A stretch of DNA of 64,000 nucleotides. Source: Ceratotherium simum simum. Its lineage: Eukaryota > Chordata > Mammalia > Perissodactyla > Rhinocerotidae. The DNA is taken from positions 23,314,146-23,378,145 of the forward strand of contig NW_004454177.1 in the NCBI RefSeq assembly GCF_000283155.1, given 5' to 3'. Shown in pieces: positions 45,245 through 56,012 of the stretch (within the stretch, counting starts at the first letter, position 1; each line of letters begins with the position of its first letter). Both the position numbers and the translations under genes were made by a program. Under the pieces are notes generated by a model. That model ran no database searches and was not told the DNA's origin. It saw only the letters and a program-made list of their open reading frames with translations.

Positions 45245-45748
45245 GGGCCGGCCCCGTGGTTTAGCAGTTAAGTGCACTGGCTCTGCTACTGGCGGCCCGG
45301 GTTCAGATCCCGGGTGCGCACCGATGCACTGCTTCTCCTGCCATGCTGAGGCTGTGTCCCACATACAGCAACTAGAAGGATGTGCAACTATGACATACAA
45401 CTATCTATTGGGGCTTTGGGGAAAAAAAAGGAGAAGGATTGGCAATAGATGTTAGCTCAGAGCTGGTCTTCCTCAGCAAAAAGAGGAGGATTAGCATGGA
45501 TGTTAGCTCNNNNNNNNNNNNNNNNNNNNNNNNNNNNNNNNNNNNNNNNNNNNNNNNNNNNNNNNNNNNNNNNNNNNNNNNNNNNNNNNNNNNNNNNNNN
45601 NNNNNNNNNTGGGGCTTTGGGGGAAAAAAAGGAGGAGGATTGGTAATAGATGTTAGCTCAGAGCTGGTCTTCCTCAGCAAAAAGAGGAGGATTAGCATGG
45701 ATGTTAGCTCAGGGCTGATCTTCCTCACAAAAACAAAAAACAAAAAAC
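45245..45748 (+). repeat. ERE-type SINE, long variant, containing an assembly gap
   Basis: The start is GGGCCGGCCCC, with B-box region 'gggttcagatcccggg' and the central module 'ggatgtgcaactatgacata'. A perfect 12-bp target-site duplication (aaaaaacatgtg) lies at 45233-45244 and 45749-45760. The element is oversized because a 101-bp segment occurs on both sides of a 100-N gap. Without the gap and one copy it would be about 303 bp, the normal size of this variant. Confidence 0.95.
45510..45609. other. Assembly gap (100 N)
   Basis: Exactly 100 N's, the usual placeholder for a gap of unknown size. It lies inside an ERE. Confidence 0.99.
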
Positions 45749-45760
45749 AAAAAACATGTG

Positions 45761-46555
45761 AATCATATCTACCCAAGTACAAAGCCCATATATTTAAACA
45801 AGATCCTTTAAGTAGGATTTGTCCATTGTCATGTAACATTTTGAGGTTCAGTGATAGTGTCACCCTCAAACCTCAAGAAGTTTGTAGGAGAACTTCTTAG
45901 GAGACTTCTTAGGAGTATACTTCTGTAAACACGTCAGTTCTTACCCTATCAGATCCACACAATTTACAAAAATAATTGTTCATTTCCAAAGAATTATATG
46001 AGCAGAAAAGAGTAATTCGATTTTAATAGTTACCTAGTATTATAGTGTTTCCTCACATGACTAAAATGTTGCTCAAATAAGTGGAATTCTTAGTAAAGGG
46101 ATGTGCAACTTTAGCATATCTTAAACCAATTTTTACTTAAACAATTTTCTGTTTTCCTTCCTAGGATTTATCTGATGTATGTTCTGCTGGTAGTTTCATT
46201 GTTGGTAGATTACCCCTCATCTATTAAGCCTCTAAGACAATGTTCAATGCTTCATTTACTATTTTATTAATTTTTGGACATTCTGATATATGTGTGAGTA
46301 TCATCTAAACTGTAAAATGACAGACAAATATAAGGAGTTATTAAAATAATTTATAGTTACTCTCCTTCTTATAATAAATAAAAGAAAGTTAAAAGATTAA
46401 CCCCCAGTAATAAACATTTCTTTGGGCCCATGCTTAACAAGCATTACATTATGAGAAGATTTCTTTTTATATGTACAGAGTTCACTTATCCTACCACTTT
46501 TTCAATATCCATCATGCCTCTCATGTCTTCGATTCCCTTCTTATATAGTTTAGAG
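45761..46555. other. Unassigned AT-rich DNA
   Basis: No gene or repeat recognised. Confidence 0.4.
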
Positions 46556-47428
46556 TCCATAGTATATTATTAAAATCAATTATCGGCAAATCTTTACCTC
46601 CCTAACCTTCCTCTGTTCATTGTACTGGTCCTCCTTCTCCCAAACTTCAGCTGTTGCTAAAATGAACCCCTGATTACACGGCTGTAATCATGGAACTGAA
46701 TGCTGCCATCTTTTTCTGTGCAGACTCTAATTGTGACGTTAAGTCACTGGCCTCTTGCTCTCATTCTGCTTTCCTGATAGACACGGAAAAATTCTCTATT
46801 TCTCCATCAACATTTTTTCCTAGATAATCTCATCTAATCTCTTCAAATTATGTGCTCTATAGATCAAAAACTCCCAGATTTTTCCATCAATTTCTGCCTT
46901 CTTAACTCCTTGTATCCATTTTTATTTACATATCCACTTGGAAATCTACTAGTTATCCCAGACTTATGCCACATATGCCCTCCCCTTTCCAAACATGATC
47001 CTCCCCTACTATTCTCTATATCATCAATTGCTCAAGTTATAAACCCAGGAGTCATTCTTGATTTTTAACTTTCTCTCACTACCCTACCCAATATATTAGT
47101 AATCCCAATTCATTATAATTTAATTCTTTCTAATGTCAACTTCTTTGTTCAAATCACTATCATTTCTTATTTACTTTCCCGTTAGACCATCTAATTCTTC
47201 TCTATGCTTCCACTCTTGCTTCCTTAGAATATAGTCTCCACAAAATAGCTACAGTAATCCTTTGATCACTGCCTAATTAAAAATCTCCAAAGACATCTAG
47301 TCACACATAGAATAAATCCAAAACCCTTATCATGCCCCCCAAGGTGTGAAAACAATAGGAATCAAGCATCTGGCTTCTTATCAGACTTGCAATAAAGGCC
47401 AAAGTCCTGACAACAGCCTCAAGTAGGA

Positions 47429-47633
47429 GCCAGCAAACTTGTTCTGTAAAGGGCCAGAGAGTAATATTTTATACTTTGTGGGCTATATGGTCTCTGTTGC
47501 ATTTACTTAACTCTGTTTTGTAGTGTGAGATCAGCCCTAGACATACAACAAATGTGTGGCTTTCTTCTCATACAATTTTCTTTACAAAAACAGGTGGCAT
47601 CTCTCCAGGTGTAATTTGCTGACCGTTTTCTAC
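47429..47633 (+). repeat. hAT-type MITE (MER58/MER5-like)
   Basis: 'agccagcaaacttgttctgt' then 'aaagggccagagagtaatat', 'ctttgtgggctatatggtct', 'tttctttacaaaaacaggtg' and the end 'gtaatttgctgacc'. The ends are imperfect inverted repeats (agcaaac / gtttgct-like). The subfamily name is not certain. Confidence 0.7.
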
Positions 47634-47671
47634 AGGATTATAAATATTGTATCCTCTCCCCCAGCACATAA

Positions 47672-47728
47672 ACACACATACACACACACAAACACACACA
47701 CAGACACACACGCGCGCGTGCGCGCACA
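47672..47728. repeat. (CA)n/(CG)n microsatellite
   Basis: An imperfect (CA)n run with single-base interruptions turns into alternating CGCGCGCGTGCGCGCACA. It is purine-pyrimidine alternating throughout the right half. Confidence 0.9.
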
Positions 47729-48180
47729 GAACCCATCTGATGTACGTCCTACTCTTCACCCCCTTGCTTACTGTGCTCCAGTGACACTTGTCTCCATGTT
47801 GTTCCTAAAATATGCTAAGCACAGTCCTGACTCAGGGCCTTAGCAATTGTCATCCTTGGCTGGAATGTTAGCACCGTTTTCTCTTTCAATTCCTTTGTAT
47901 CTAACTCTCGCGTCGTCAGTGAAGTCTGTTCTGATTATCCTATTTTAAATAGCACCCTCACTGTCTTGACGCTCCTTTTCCTCTTCCCTGTTTATTTTCT
48001 TTGTAACGTACATCAACATTCGACTCAGTTTAGATTCTACGTCTTTATTTGTTTATTGCGTCTCTCTCTGCACTATGAGAGCAGAGGCTTTTGCTTATTT
48101 TTGGTTTTTTTACTGTTACATTCCCATATCCTAGAAGAGTGACTGGCATATAACAGATGTTTAATAAATATTTGCTTATC

Positions 48181-48645
48181 TTTTTTTAAATTGCAGAGTT
48201 TAAATTTTGGAAAACAAGACAAGATTTTTGATATAAATGAGTAGAAAGTGCTTGAGGGGAGGAGCAGTTGACGTATTTGGTTTCAGGTAACAATAAGAAA
48301 TTACAAAGGAAATAGAAAAAAGTAGTAGAAATATAAACCTGGATATTATCCAGACTTTGGAGTCAACCATGTTTGACCCACATAACTCCCATTAGGCAAG
48401 CTGGTATAAAGAGTTGCCTATTCATTGTTCTATGTTCTCATTTTTTTGGTAAAATTTGTTGCAGTCTCCAGAGGGGGTAGTAGTGAGCTCTTTTTCCAGC
48501 TGTTTATTGATTCCCAGAGAAGACCCTCTATGACCACTGATCAATTCATTGAGAATCACACTCCAGCAATTACTAAGAATTCAAGAAAAAGCATTCTGTG
48601 GTTTTTAACTCATTTCATCTCTGTTCTTTTTAATTTCATTCTTTT
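48181..48645. other. Unassigned DNA
   Basis: No gene or repeat recognised. Confidence 0.4.
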
Positions 48646-48649
48646 AAGT

Positions 48650-49530
48650 TTTCAATAAGTACTTATTAGTTAATATTTCAAAAAATACAAGACAAAAAGT
48701 GAAAATATCCTCTTTATCTCCCTTTGTTCCACTGTTTGGTGATAGCTAAGCTGCTAGTTTCACAGGTAGGTTTCCACAACTTTTTCCTCAGGTGGTTACA
48801 AATATAATTTTTCATAAATAACATCAAACTATTTATGATTTATCCTTTCACTTAACCACATAGAATAAACATCACTTCATGTTAGTACTTATAAATCTAT
48901 TTCATTATTTTTACTCTTTTTATTGAATCCTATATAATGAATAAACCATGTGTATGTAACTATTCCGTTATAGAGAGAATTTTTCTCATGTTCAAATAAC
49001 GCAAACAATATCACAAATAAGCACTTTTGAACACAAATTGTCTTTGTAATTATGTGTTAGTACTTCTTTGGCTTAGATTTCTAGAGGTGTGATTGCTGAA
49101 ACACAGAGTTTATACCCTTTAATAAACTATCAACTACCTCAAAGAGCAATTTCAATCTATAATCTCACTATTAATGTATGAGAGAGCTCATTTTTGATAA
49201 CAGAATTTATCAATATTTTTATTTGCTTTTCTGAGAAATAAAATTTGAACTTTACTTTAAATTCTCTAATTTATTTGTAATTTATCTGATTACTAAGGAT
49301 AATGATCATCTTTTCTTAAACGTTTTTAATGTTTTCTATGAATATTCTATTCATACCCATAGCCTGTATTGGGTTGTTTGGTCCTTTTTAGTATTGACTT
49401 GTATATATGTTAACATTAAAATTTTTTTATTATGTACAGATCATTTTTCTTGACTTTTAACTTTTTATTTTGTTTATGATTTATTTTTCCTTGAAAAGTT
49501 TTACTTTAGGCAATATCAAATTATAGATAT
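48650..49530 (-). mobile_element. LINE-1 3' end (L1M type)
   Basis: The plus strand reads as a reversed L1M 3' UTR and ORF2 end: 'catcacttcatgttagtact', 'gcttagatttctagaggtgt', 'gattgctgaaacacagagtt', 'tgagaaataaaatttgaact', 'ctgattactaaggataatga' and 'ttttaactttttattttgtt'. Confidence 0.7.
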
Positions 49531-49532
49531 AT

Positions 49533-49610
49533 ATAATTTTTACTATTGCACAAAAATTATATACCTATAATATATATATACTACATATACACATAATTTT
49601 TACTATTGCA
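49533..49610. repeat. AT-rich duplication with an 18-bp direct repeat
   Basis: The 18-mer ataatttttactattgca occurs at 49533-49550 and again at 49593-49610, exactly 60 bases apart. A reversed part (caaaaattat) and a TA run lie between. Confidence 0.8.
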
Positions 49611-49954
49611 GTTTGTTTCATTAGATTCACATGAAAATCTCAAATTTGATGGAACTTGGTATTACGGGAACTCAAAGCCTCCTCACATCTCATTTTTTTA
49701 TTTTAATGATGCACAAGGTTGAGAATAGGAGAGTCTACCCTATAGACGTCAGTGATATAATTGATTTTAAACATTAGAGTTCCTTTGAAACTTTTTTTTT
49801 AGGCTTTTGGTTTAAATGCATAAATCATTATGAAATATGTAAAATATTATGAGACATTTATTTTTTAATTTCCTGATTTTCAATATATAATGCAATGCAA
49901 ATAAATAAATTAGTACACAGAAAAATCATTGGTGGAAGATTTGTTATCATGCAT

Positions 49955-50032
49955 ATTCTCAGGCTCACTCCCAAAGTTTTGATTCAATAGTTTGGTTAAC
50001 AGGTCAAGGAATCCATATTTTTAACAAGCACT
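49955..50032 (+). repeat. MER5A-like hAT fragment
   Basis: 'ggctcactcccaaagttttg', 'attcaatagtttggttaaca' and 'tttttaacaagcactcctga' follow the internal MER5A order ('cccagagtttctgattcagtaggtc...ctaacaagttcc'). Both termini are missing or decayed. Confidence 0.6.
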
Positions 50033-50345
50033 CCTGATCATCTTCTTGCAAGTATTCCCTTCTTTGAGAAATCTCCAACTTACTATTGCATACAATTTTG
50101 AGTATTAATGAGATATCCATTAGCTCTTGTGCAATCAATTAAAAGATAATTGTATAAAATATGTATTCAATGTTTCAAAGGAAACTTGGACTGATAACTA
50201 GGAGATAATACACAAGTCAGTTGCAAAACATTTAAGTGTCAGAGACTTTTTTTCTATTTATGTAATAATGCACAGCAAATGAGTTTGTACATTCTTTGAC
50301 TTCCCTAAATAAAAACTAAATTTTTCCTCTCAAAAATATAACTCA

Positions 50346-50587
50346 GGGCCGGCCTGGTGGTGCAGCGGTTAAGTGCACGTGCTCCACTTCGGCTGCCCAG
50401 GGTTCGCAGAGTCGGATCCCAGGTGTGCACCGACGCACCGCTTGTCAGGCCATGCTGTGGCGGCGTCCCATATAAAGTGGAGGAGGATGGGCACGGATGT
50501 TAGCCCAGGGCCAATCTTCCTCAGCAAAAAAGAGGATGATTGTCGTCAGATGTTAGCTCAGGGCTGATCTTCCTCAGACACACACAC
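50346..50587 (+). repeat. ERE-type SINE
   Basis: A full ERE close to the consensus: GGGCCGGCCTGG, 'gcagcggttaagtgcacgtg', 'gagtcggatcccaggtg', 'ggccatgctgtggcggcgtc', the CTCAGCAAAA module and a (CA)n tail. The target-site duplication aaaaatataactca (50332-50345) recurs as aaaaatatataactca (50588-50603) with one extra TA. Confidence 0.96.
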
Positions 50588-50716
50588 AAAAATATATAAC
50601 TCAAACATAGAAAAAAGCTTCCTATTGACTGCAATATTGTTATTCTGTCTATTGTCTGGCATGCTTCCTAAAACACAAATAGATATAAAAAGAGATGGAT
50701 TTCCTACTAGAATCTT

Positions 50717-51276
50717 TTTTTCAGTTATTTTATCGGGGTCATATTGGCTTATAACATTGTGTAATTTCAGGTGTACATTATTATTTATCAGTTTCTGTAC
50801 AGACCACATCGTGCTCACCACCAATAGTCTAATTTTTACCTGCCACCATACATATGTGCCCCTTTACCTCTTTTGCCCACCTCCTCCATCCCCTTCCCTC
50901 TGGTAACCACTAATCTATTCTCTTTTTTCCATGTGTTTGTTTATCTTCCATATATGAGTGAAATCATACAGTGTTTGTCTTTCTCTGTCTGGCTTATTTT
51001 GCTTAACATCATCTTTTTTTTTTTTTTGGTGAGAAAGATTAGCTCTGAGCTAACATCTGTTGCCAATCCTCCTCTTTTTGCTGAGGAAGATTGGCCCTGG
51101 GCTAACATCCGTGCCCATCTTCCCCTACTTTATATGTGGGACGCCTGCCACAGCATGGCTTGATAAGGGGTACATAGGTCCGCACCTGGGATCCAAACTT
51201 GCAAATCCTGGGCAGCTGAAGCAGAGCATGCAAATTTAACTGCTATGCCACCAGGCCAGCCCCTAACATCATCTTT
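50717..51276 (-). mobile_element. LINE-1 3' UTR fragment split by an ERE
   Basis: The plus strand is a reversed L1 3' UTR: 'gtgtaatttcaggtgtacat', 'cacatcgtgctcaccaccaa', 'catatgtgcccctttacctc', 'ctctggtaaccactaatcta' and 'gagtgaaatcatacagtgtt'. An ERE at 51017-51263 was inserted in its last part. Confidence 0.75.
51017..51263 (-). repeat. ERE-type SINE inside L1
   Basis: A reversed ERE: poly-T, 'tctgagctaacatctgttgc', 'gctgaggaagattggccctg', 'ccacagcatggcttgataag' and the end 'gccaccaggccagcccc'. A perfect 13-bp target-site duplication (taacatcatcttt) lies at 51004-51016 and 51264-51276. Confidence 0.96.
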
Positions 51277-51805
51277 ATAAGTTTTTGTTTAGAGATACAT
51301 GTGTGGGTGTATGTGGTTTTTCTTTTCCTTGCCAAAGTACTACTGGGGATATTGCAGGGGATATTGTGATTGTTTTAAATTATTATAGCAATGGCCATAA
51401 ATAAATTATGAAATGTAGAAGTAACTCCAGAAGAGAGATACTAAACTGTTTGGAAATGATATCATTTGATTTTAAAATGTGTTTCCATTTTACGGATCTA
51501 GAAAGCCATAGGATAAGAGGCATGTGAAACTCAAGAGATATTAGTGTGATATATCAAAAAGTATATTAGGAAATGAAACAGGGGCTTCTTGAATGGGTTA
51601 ATGGACCATGTAGTCCAGTTTCGTGTCTCTGATAATGTCCAATATGAAAAATAACAAGACAATAAGAAAGGAAAGCAAATTTTAAAATAAATCTATACAA
51701 TGGTTTTGTTGTCATTTTCCCATTTCTCGTCCTGACTGTGCTTAGTCTATTCTTAGATACATCGGAGATAGTGATAAATGAAATAATGATGTCTGTCAGT
51801 TATTG
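51277..51805. other. Unassigned DNA
   Basis: No gene or repeat recognised. Confidence 0.4.
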
Positions 51806-51809
51806 ATAC

Positions 51810-52245
51810 CTTACATTCCACTTTTATTCATTGTAATGATCTTATGAAGTTGGTGGTTTTAACTAAGGTTTGCAAATTGAGAACAAAAGCTAAGAGCAAT
51901 TAAGCAACTAGCCTAGTCTTGTAAAAGCCAGAGCCGCTATTCATGTTAAATTATGTCTGTGTTTTTGTGTGTTTTTTTGGTGAGGAAGATTGTCACTGAG
52001 CTAACATCTGTTGCAATCTTCCTTTTTCTGCTTGAGGAAGATTGTTGCTGAGCTAACCTCTGTGCCAATCTTCCTCTATTTTGTATGTGAGATGCCGCTA
52101 CAACATGGCTTGACCAGTGATGTGTAGGTCCACACCCAGGATCCAAACTTCCGAACCCCAGGCCGCTGCAATGGAGTGTGTGAACTCAACCACTATGCTA
52201 CCGGGCTGGCCCCAAATTATGTCTGGTTTTAAAACCCACGCTTTT
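51810..52245 (-). repeat. MIR SINE split by an ERE
   Basis: The left part (51810-51959) shows reversed MIR: 'atgatcttatgaagttggtg', 'gcaaattgagaacaaaagct' and 'gtcttgtaaaagccagagcc'. The right part (52214-52245) continues with 'ggttttaaaacccacgct'. The ERE at 51960-52213 lies between. Confidence 0.65.
51960..52213 (-). repeat. ERE-type SINE inside a MIR
   Basis: A reversed, diverged ERE: 'tgaggaagattgtcactgag', 'ctgcttgaggaagattgttg', 'ctacaacatggcttgaccag' and the end 'ctaccgggctggcccc'. A perfect 12-bp target-site duplication (aaattatgtctg) lies at 51948-51959 and 52214-52225. Confidence 0.95.
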
Positions 52246-52249
52246 TTCA

Positions 52250-54488
52250 TAGTAACATAGAGAATTTTAAATGTAGTAAATTGTGTAAATTAAAATAGTA
52301 TTCTAAATTCTAATGACAGTATTCTATTAAAACCTTTATACGTTTTAAATATTTGTGGCTTTGATAAGTTTACCTAATTTTGACAAATTTCACCCTTCAA
52401 TAAGAGGTCTATAAATTAGGCAATACATGTTAAATATATTCAAAATTATGATTCTTAAATCTTATATTTCAATATAACGATATGCCCCTCTGACCTTTGT
52501 AGATATGGTATCTATTGTCTCTAGATTTTAATTTCTTTCTAAACTGTAAAATTTACAAATCAATAGTCCATAAAAATAATTCCTCATCTTAGACTTTTAG
52601 TCAAAATATAATACAAGAAAGGGAAAAATCTTTTGTTTATTACATACTTTATTTTAAAAATATTATTGAGTAATCATATAGAGAGTATTATACACTTTTA
52701 ACACTTCTAAAGGGTTATACTTTTTAATTGCTTCATTCAATTTTTTTTAGATTTATTAAAAAGCCAACTTTAGCAATTTTAATATCATAAAAATCATGCA
52801 TTACATTTAAACTTTATTAAGTTGTTCTAGCTGAGTAAACAATATGTTTAAAGTGGAAGATGAAGTTATCTTACAACTACATATATCCAATAACTGAAGA
52901 TTTTGTAAGAGAGAAGCTACAAGACGAAGTATTCCACTATGCAGAGAGAAAACAGAAATTATAGCAATAAAATTCTCACTAATGATATAAAGCACATTTA
53001 AATTTAGAAGAATAATTTTATCATAATGATAAAATGATGTGCAAAAGAGACAAAAAGCTGATTTGGACATTATTTCTTAAAACTACTGAAAGCAACAAGA
53101 CAAAATTGAACTACTTAAAAAATTATGCCTTTCTGTCAAGATTTGAAGCAATGAAAGAAAATAATAAACAACAAAAAAATGAGTAGCTGCTTTTTAAACA
53201 ATCATATTAATAGCAAAGTAGAAACCATGCACAATAGGCAAGCATGATGGAAAGAACACACGTAAGTGTAAAAATCTGATATTGCAGTATAAGAGAGAAT
53301 TTGCTTCCCTAAAATGAAAGTCTTTAACATGTATGGTAGAAAATACAAACAAGTTAGAAAGGAGACAAATAAAACCACAGAAATTCTACATAAATCATCA
53401 AGCAATCAGACATATATGCATACCTTTTTAAAATTAATATTTACTGAACATCATTAGAAGCCATCACTATGGTAAGATTTTCATAGTTGTAGGGCTACTG
53501 GGGATAAATATTAGAGCCCTGGGTTCATTATGGAGGGGATGCCCTTGTAAACGCCCCACAATTTGGGATGACATTCAATAGAGTCTATACTATAAAATCA
53601 GTGAAGACCTAGTTCAACTTTCTCATAGCCTGAAGTCCTGCAAATACATTAACGCACTGAGTTTGCTAGTGCTTTTCTTTAATTAACTAGAAAATTTAAG
53701 GAAAGGGAAACCAGAATGTCATTGACACTATTTGCTCACTATTGTACAAGGGTTGACAAGTATTCCTAGAAAAGGTGAGCTCAGGAGCGATTTGGCCACT
53801 TGGCAAGAACAAGTAGAAGGGAATATAGAAAGCTAGCAAATGCCAGGACTTGCAGTGTTAGATAATGAAACTGTTTCTCAACTCCGACTGGTAAAAGAAA
53901 AACTAAGACAGCTCTTAAGCAACAAAAACCAATTAAAACTCAGTCTCAAGCAAGAACTATATCAAGATTATATCCATTAAAATTTTTTAAATGAAAATTT
54001 CTCTGAATCCACTAATGTTGCATCTGCTAAATCCTTTCAGTTACATAAAATAGCTCAGGATCTCTAAGGGAGTAGCTATCCCATAGAAACTTTATAGGCT
54101 CAACATAACTGCACTTAAGCCCAGAGGAAAAGGAAAATCTCATAAAGAATCATTAGTGTGATTATTGGTATATATACTGGCTTGGAATCAAGTAGATAAA
54201 AGGGCACTATGCTTTTGAAAAAAAAATGTTTTACTTTATAGAGAACCAACAGCCTGGACTAAAAGAGATTGTTCGTTAAAAAATCTGATATGACCCTTGG
54301 GCACCCAATCTTCTATAGGCAAGAAGCAGTAGGGGAAATCTCCTTAGCCTGCAGGGAAAGAATATTCTCCAAAATCTTCTTGAGATGTGGCCCTTGGAAA
54401 TAACAGGAAAGTGCTTTCAAGAGGATCAGAGCCAAGGGCCATGAAAAACATTGGACTGGGAAGTTTTGCTCCAGGAATAGATTAAGGG
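52250..54488. other. Unassigned AT-rich DNA
   Basis: No gene recognised over about 2.2 kb. The 53450-54480 part is less AT-biased and could hold decayed retroviral-like or LTR internal sequence, but I cannot identify it. Confidence 0.4.
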
Positions 54489-54489
54489 C

Positions 54490-54559
54490 AAAGAAGAAGG
54501 AGGAGGAGGAGAGAGAGGAGCAGGAGGAGGGGAGAAGGAAGAGGAGAAGGAGGAGGAAA
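54490..54559 (+). repeat. GGA/GAA polypurine tract
   Basis: 70 bases of purine on plus, interrupted only by a C at 54531, built of AAG, AGG and GAG units. Confidence 0.9.
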
Positions 54560-54601
54560 CTCTTCCTCTCTGAAAATTGAGAGAATTTTCTTTGTTTTTA
54601 T

Positions 54602-54653
54602 TTTATATATATATACACGTATATATATATGCAGATAAACACGTATATATATG
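54602..54653. repeat. (TA)n-rich microsatellite
   Basis: TA runs interrupted twice by 'acacgtatatatat', giving small self-complementary blocks. Confidence 0.85.
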
Positions 54654-54839
54654 TTTTTGCTCTCTCTGTTGGGTGCTGATAATACGGCTTTTTAACTCTG
54701 GTTCCATGATTTAATGGAATATTTGGCTCTCTCTTTTGGGAGAGGGTGACTGGGTTCTGCATGCTAGAGGATAACCAAATATTTTCTGGCCCACAATATG
54801 AACTATGGTAGATTATATTAGGGCTCCACTTAACTTCTC

Positions 54840-55100
54840 CTTCTAAGTGGGCCTTGTCCTGTGGAAGAATCACACATTTCACCCAATTTGACATCAGTTT
54901 TGGCCATATAACTTGCTTTAGGCAAATACTATGTGCTATGTGAATGAAAGTGATGTAAGCCTTTTTTTGAGTAGAAGTTTTAAGATGCAATCAAGTGACT
55001 GCCATTTTTCTTTTTCCCTTGCATAAGCTGGTAATCTGGTTTTTCAACCTGGATCCTGGTAGGATGAAGAAGACCCATAGATCCACCCAAAGCTGAAATA
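54840..55100. repeat. Possible MLT1-like LTR piece
   Basis: 'gtcctgtggaagaatcacac', 'catataacttgctttaggca' and 'gtgaatgaaagtgatgtaag' recall MLT1-class LTR sequence, as also seen at 2575-2985. Weak. Confidence 0.35.
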
Positions 55101-55620
55101 AAATATAGGAAAGATCTAGATCTTCCCCATGATATCAGACTAAAGCTAGTCTCCAGCTACATTTTACTTCGCTTTTTACCTCTACCCTATCTTGCTTCCC
55201 TCTCTCCATTCCCATTCTCCTTGAGAGCATTGCCTAAAAAACTCCCTTGAACCAGCATCCCCTTGTTAAGTTCTTCTTTTTGGAACCTGACCTAAACAGT
55301 TGATATCAGAAACAGCCTCTCAGAATGAGATTCTAGAGTTGGATAAAAGTTCATCAACTGTATTCAGATGCTGTGGGGTCATACTTTATTTAAAAGTTGA
55401 CTGCGATTATTTCCCCTAGTTACATGTGCTTTACAGGATTTAAATGTGGATTACTGTAGGGAGTGAGAGGTTTCCTTTTGGATACAATTTAAATGTTAAA
55501 TTTCAACTTTCTTTAGCGTCATATATTCACGTTATAGTCTTAAAGAGTGAAAAATAATTATTAGTACTTTCGTTGATAAAGCTGACCATAGGAGCTGCTT
55601 TACTAGTTCAACTAAAACTA
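55101..55620. other. Unassigned DNA
   Basis: No gene or repeat recognised. Confidence 0.4.
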
Positions 55621-55624
55621 ACAA

Positions 55625-55735
55625 TAGTGATAAAGATAATAGATATTCATTGAATGATTGCTACATGCTAAGTATGTTATAAACATTATCATCTCTTTCA
55701 AAATCCACAGCAATCCTACAAGTCAAGTAATTATG
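55625..55735 (-). repeat. MIR SINE fragment
   Basis: 'agatattcattgaatgattg', 'ctacatgctaagtatgttat' and 'ccacagcaatcctacaagtc' fit the reversed MIR 3' half. Confidence 0.5.
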
Positions 55736-55929
55736 GAAGGAAACATACATGTATAGATCTGTAGATTGCCTTTTTTGAAAGTCATAGGGTGTTTTTCTAG
55801 GTTCAGACCGACAGTGATCTGCTGATTTAAAAGAAAAGAAGAAATTATACCCTCCAGGAAATTAAAATACATACACATTGTACTAATTGAAGTTATGAAC
55901 TATTTTGTTTAAATATAGTAATAAATTCC

Positions 55930-56012
55930 TTCTCTCTCTCGTGTGTGTGTATACATCTGACTCTATCTATCTATCTACCTATCTATCTACCTACCTACCT
56001 ACCTATCTATCT
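55930..56012. repeat. Compound microsatellite (TC)(GT)(CTAT/CTAC)n
   Basis: A (TC)n run and a (GT)n run are followed from 55962 by about twelve tetranucleotide units of CTAT and CTAC in blocks. Confidence 0.93.

Larger units (their letters stand above)
46560..48180 (+). mobile_element. LINE-2 element with an hAT insertion
   Basis: L2 order on plus: 'gttataaacccaggagtcat' with 'tcttgatttttaactttctc', 'atctccaaagacatctagtc', then the 3' part 'actcagggccttagcaattg', 'gtgaagtctgttctgattat', 'agagtgactggcatataaca' and the end 'tgtttaataaatatttgctt'. An hAT MITE (47429-47633) and a CA/CG microsatellite interrupt it. Confidence 0.65.

Noticed and set aside
45405..45900. Open frames of 150-odd codons on both strands
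   Set aside because: They run through the 100-N gap and duplicated ERE sequence. The length is an artefact of N's translated as unknown residues.
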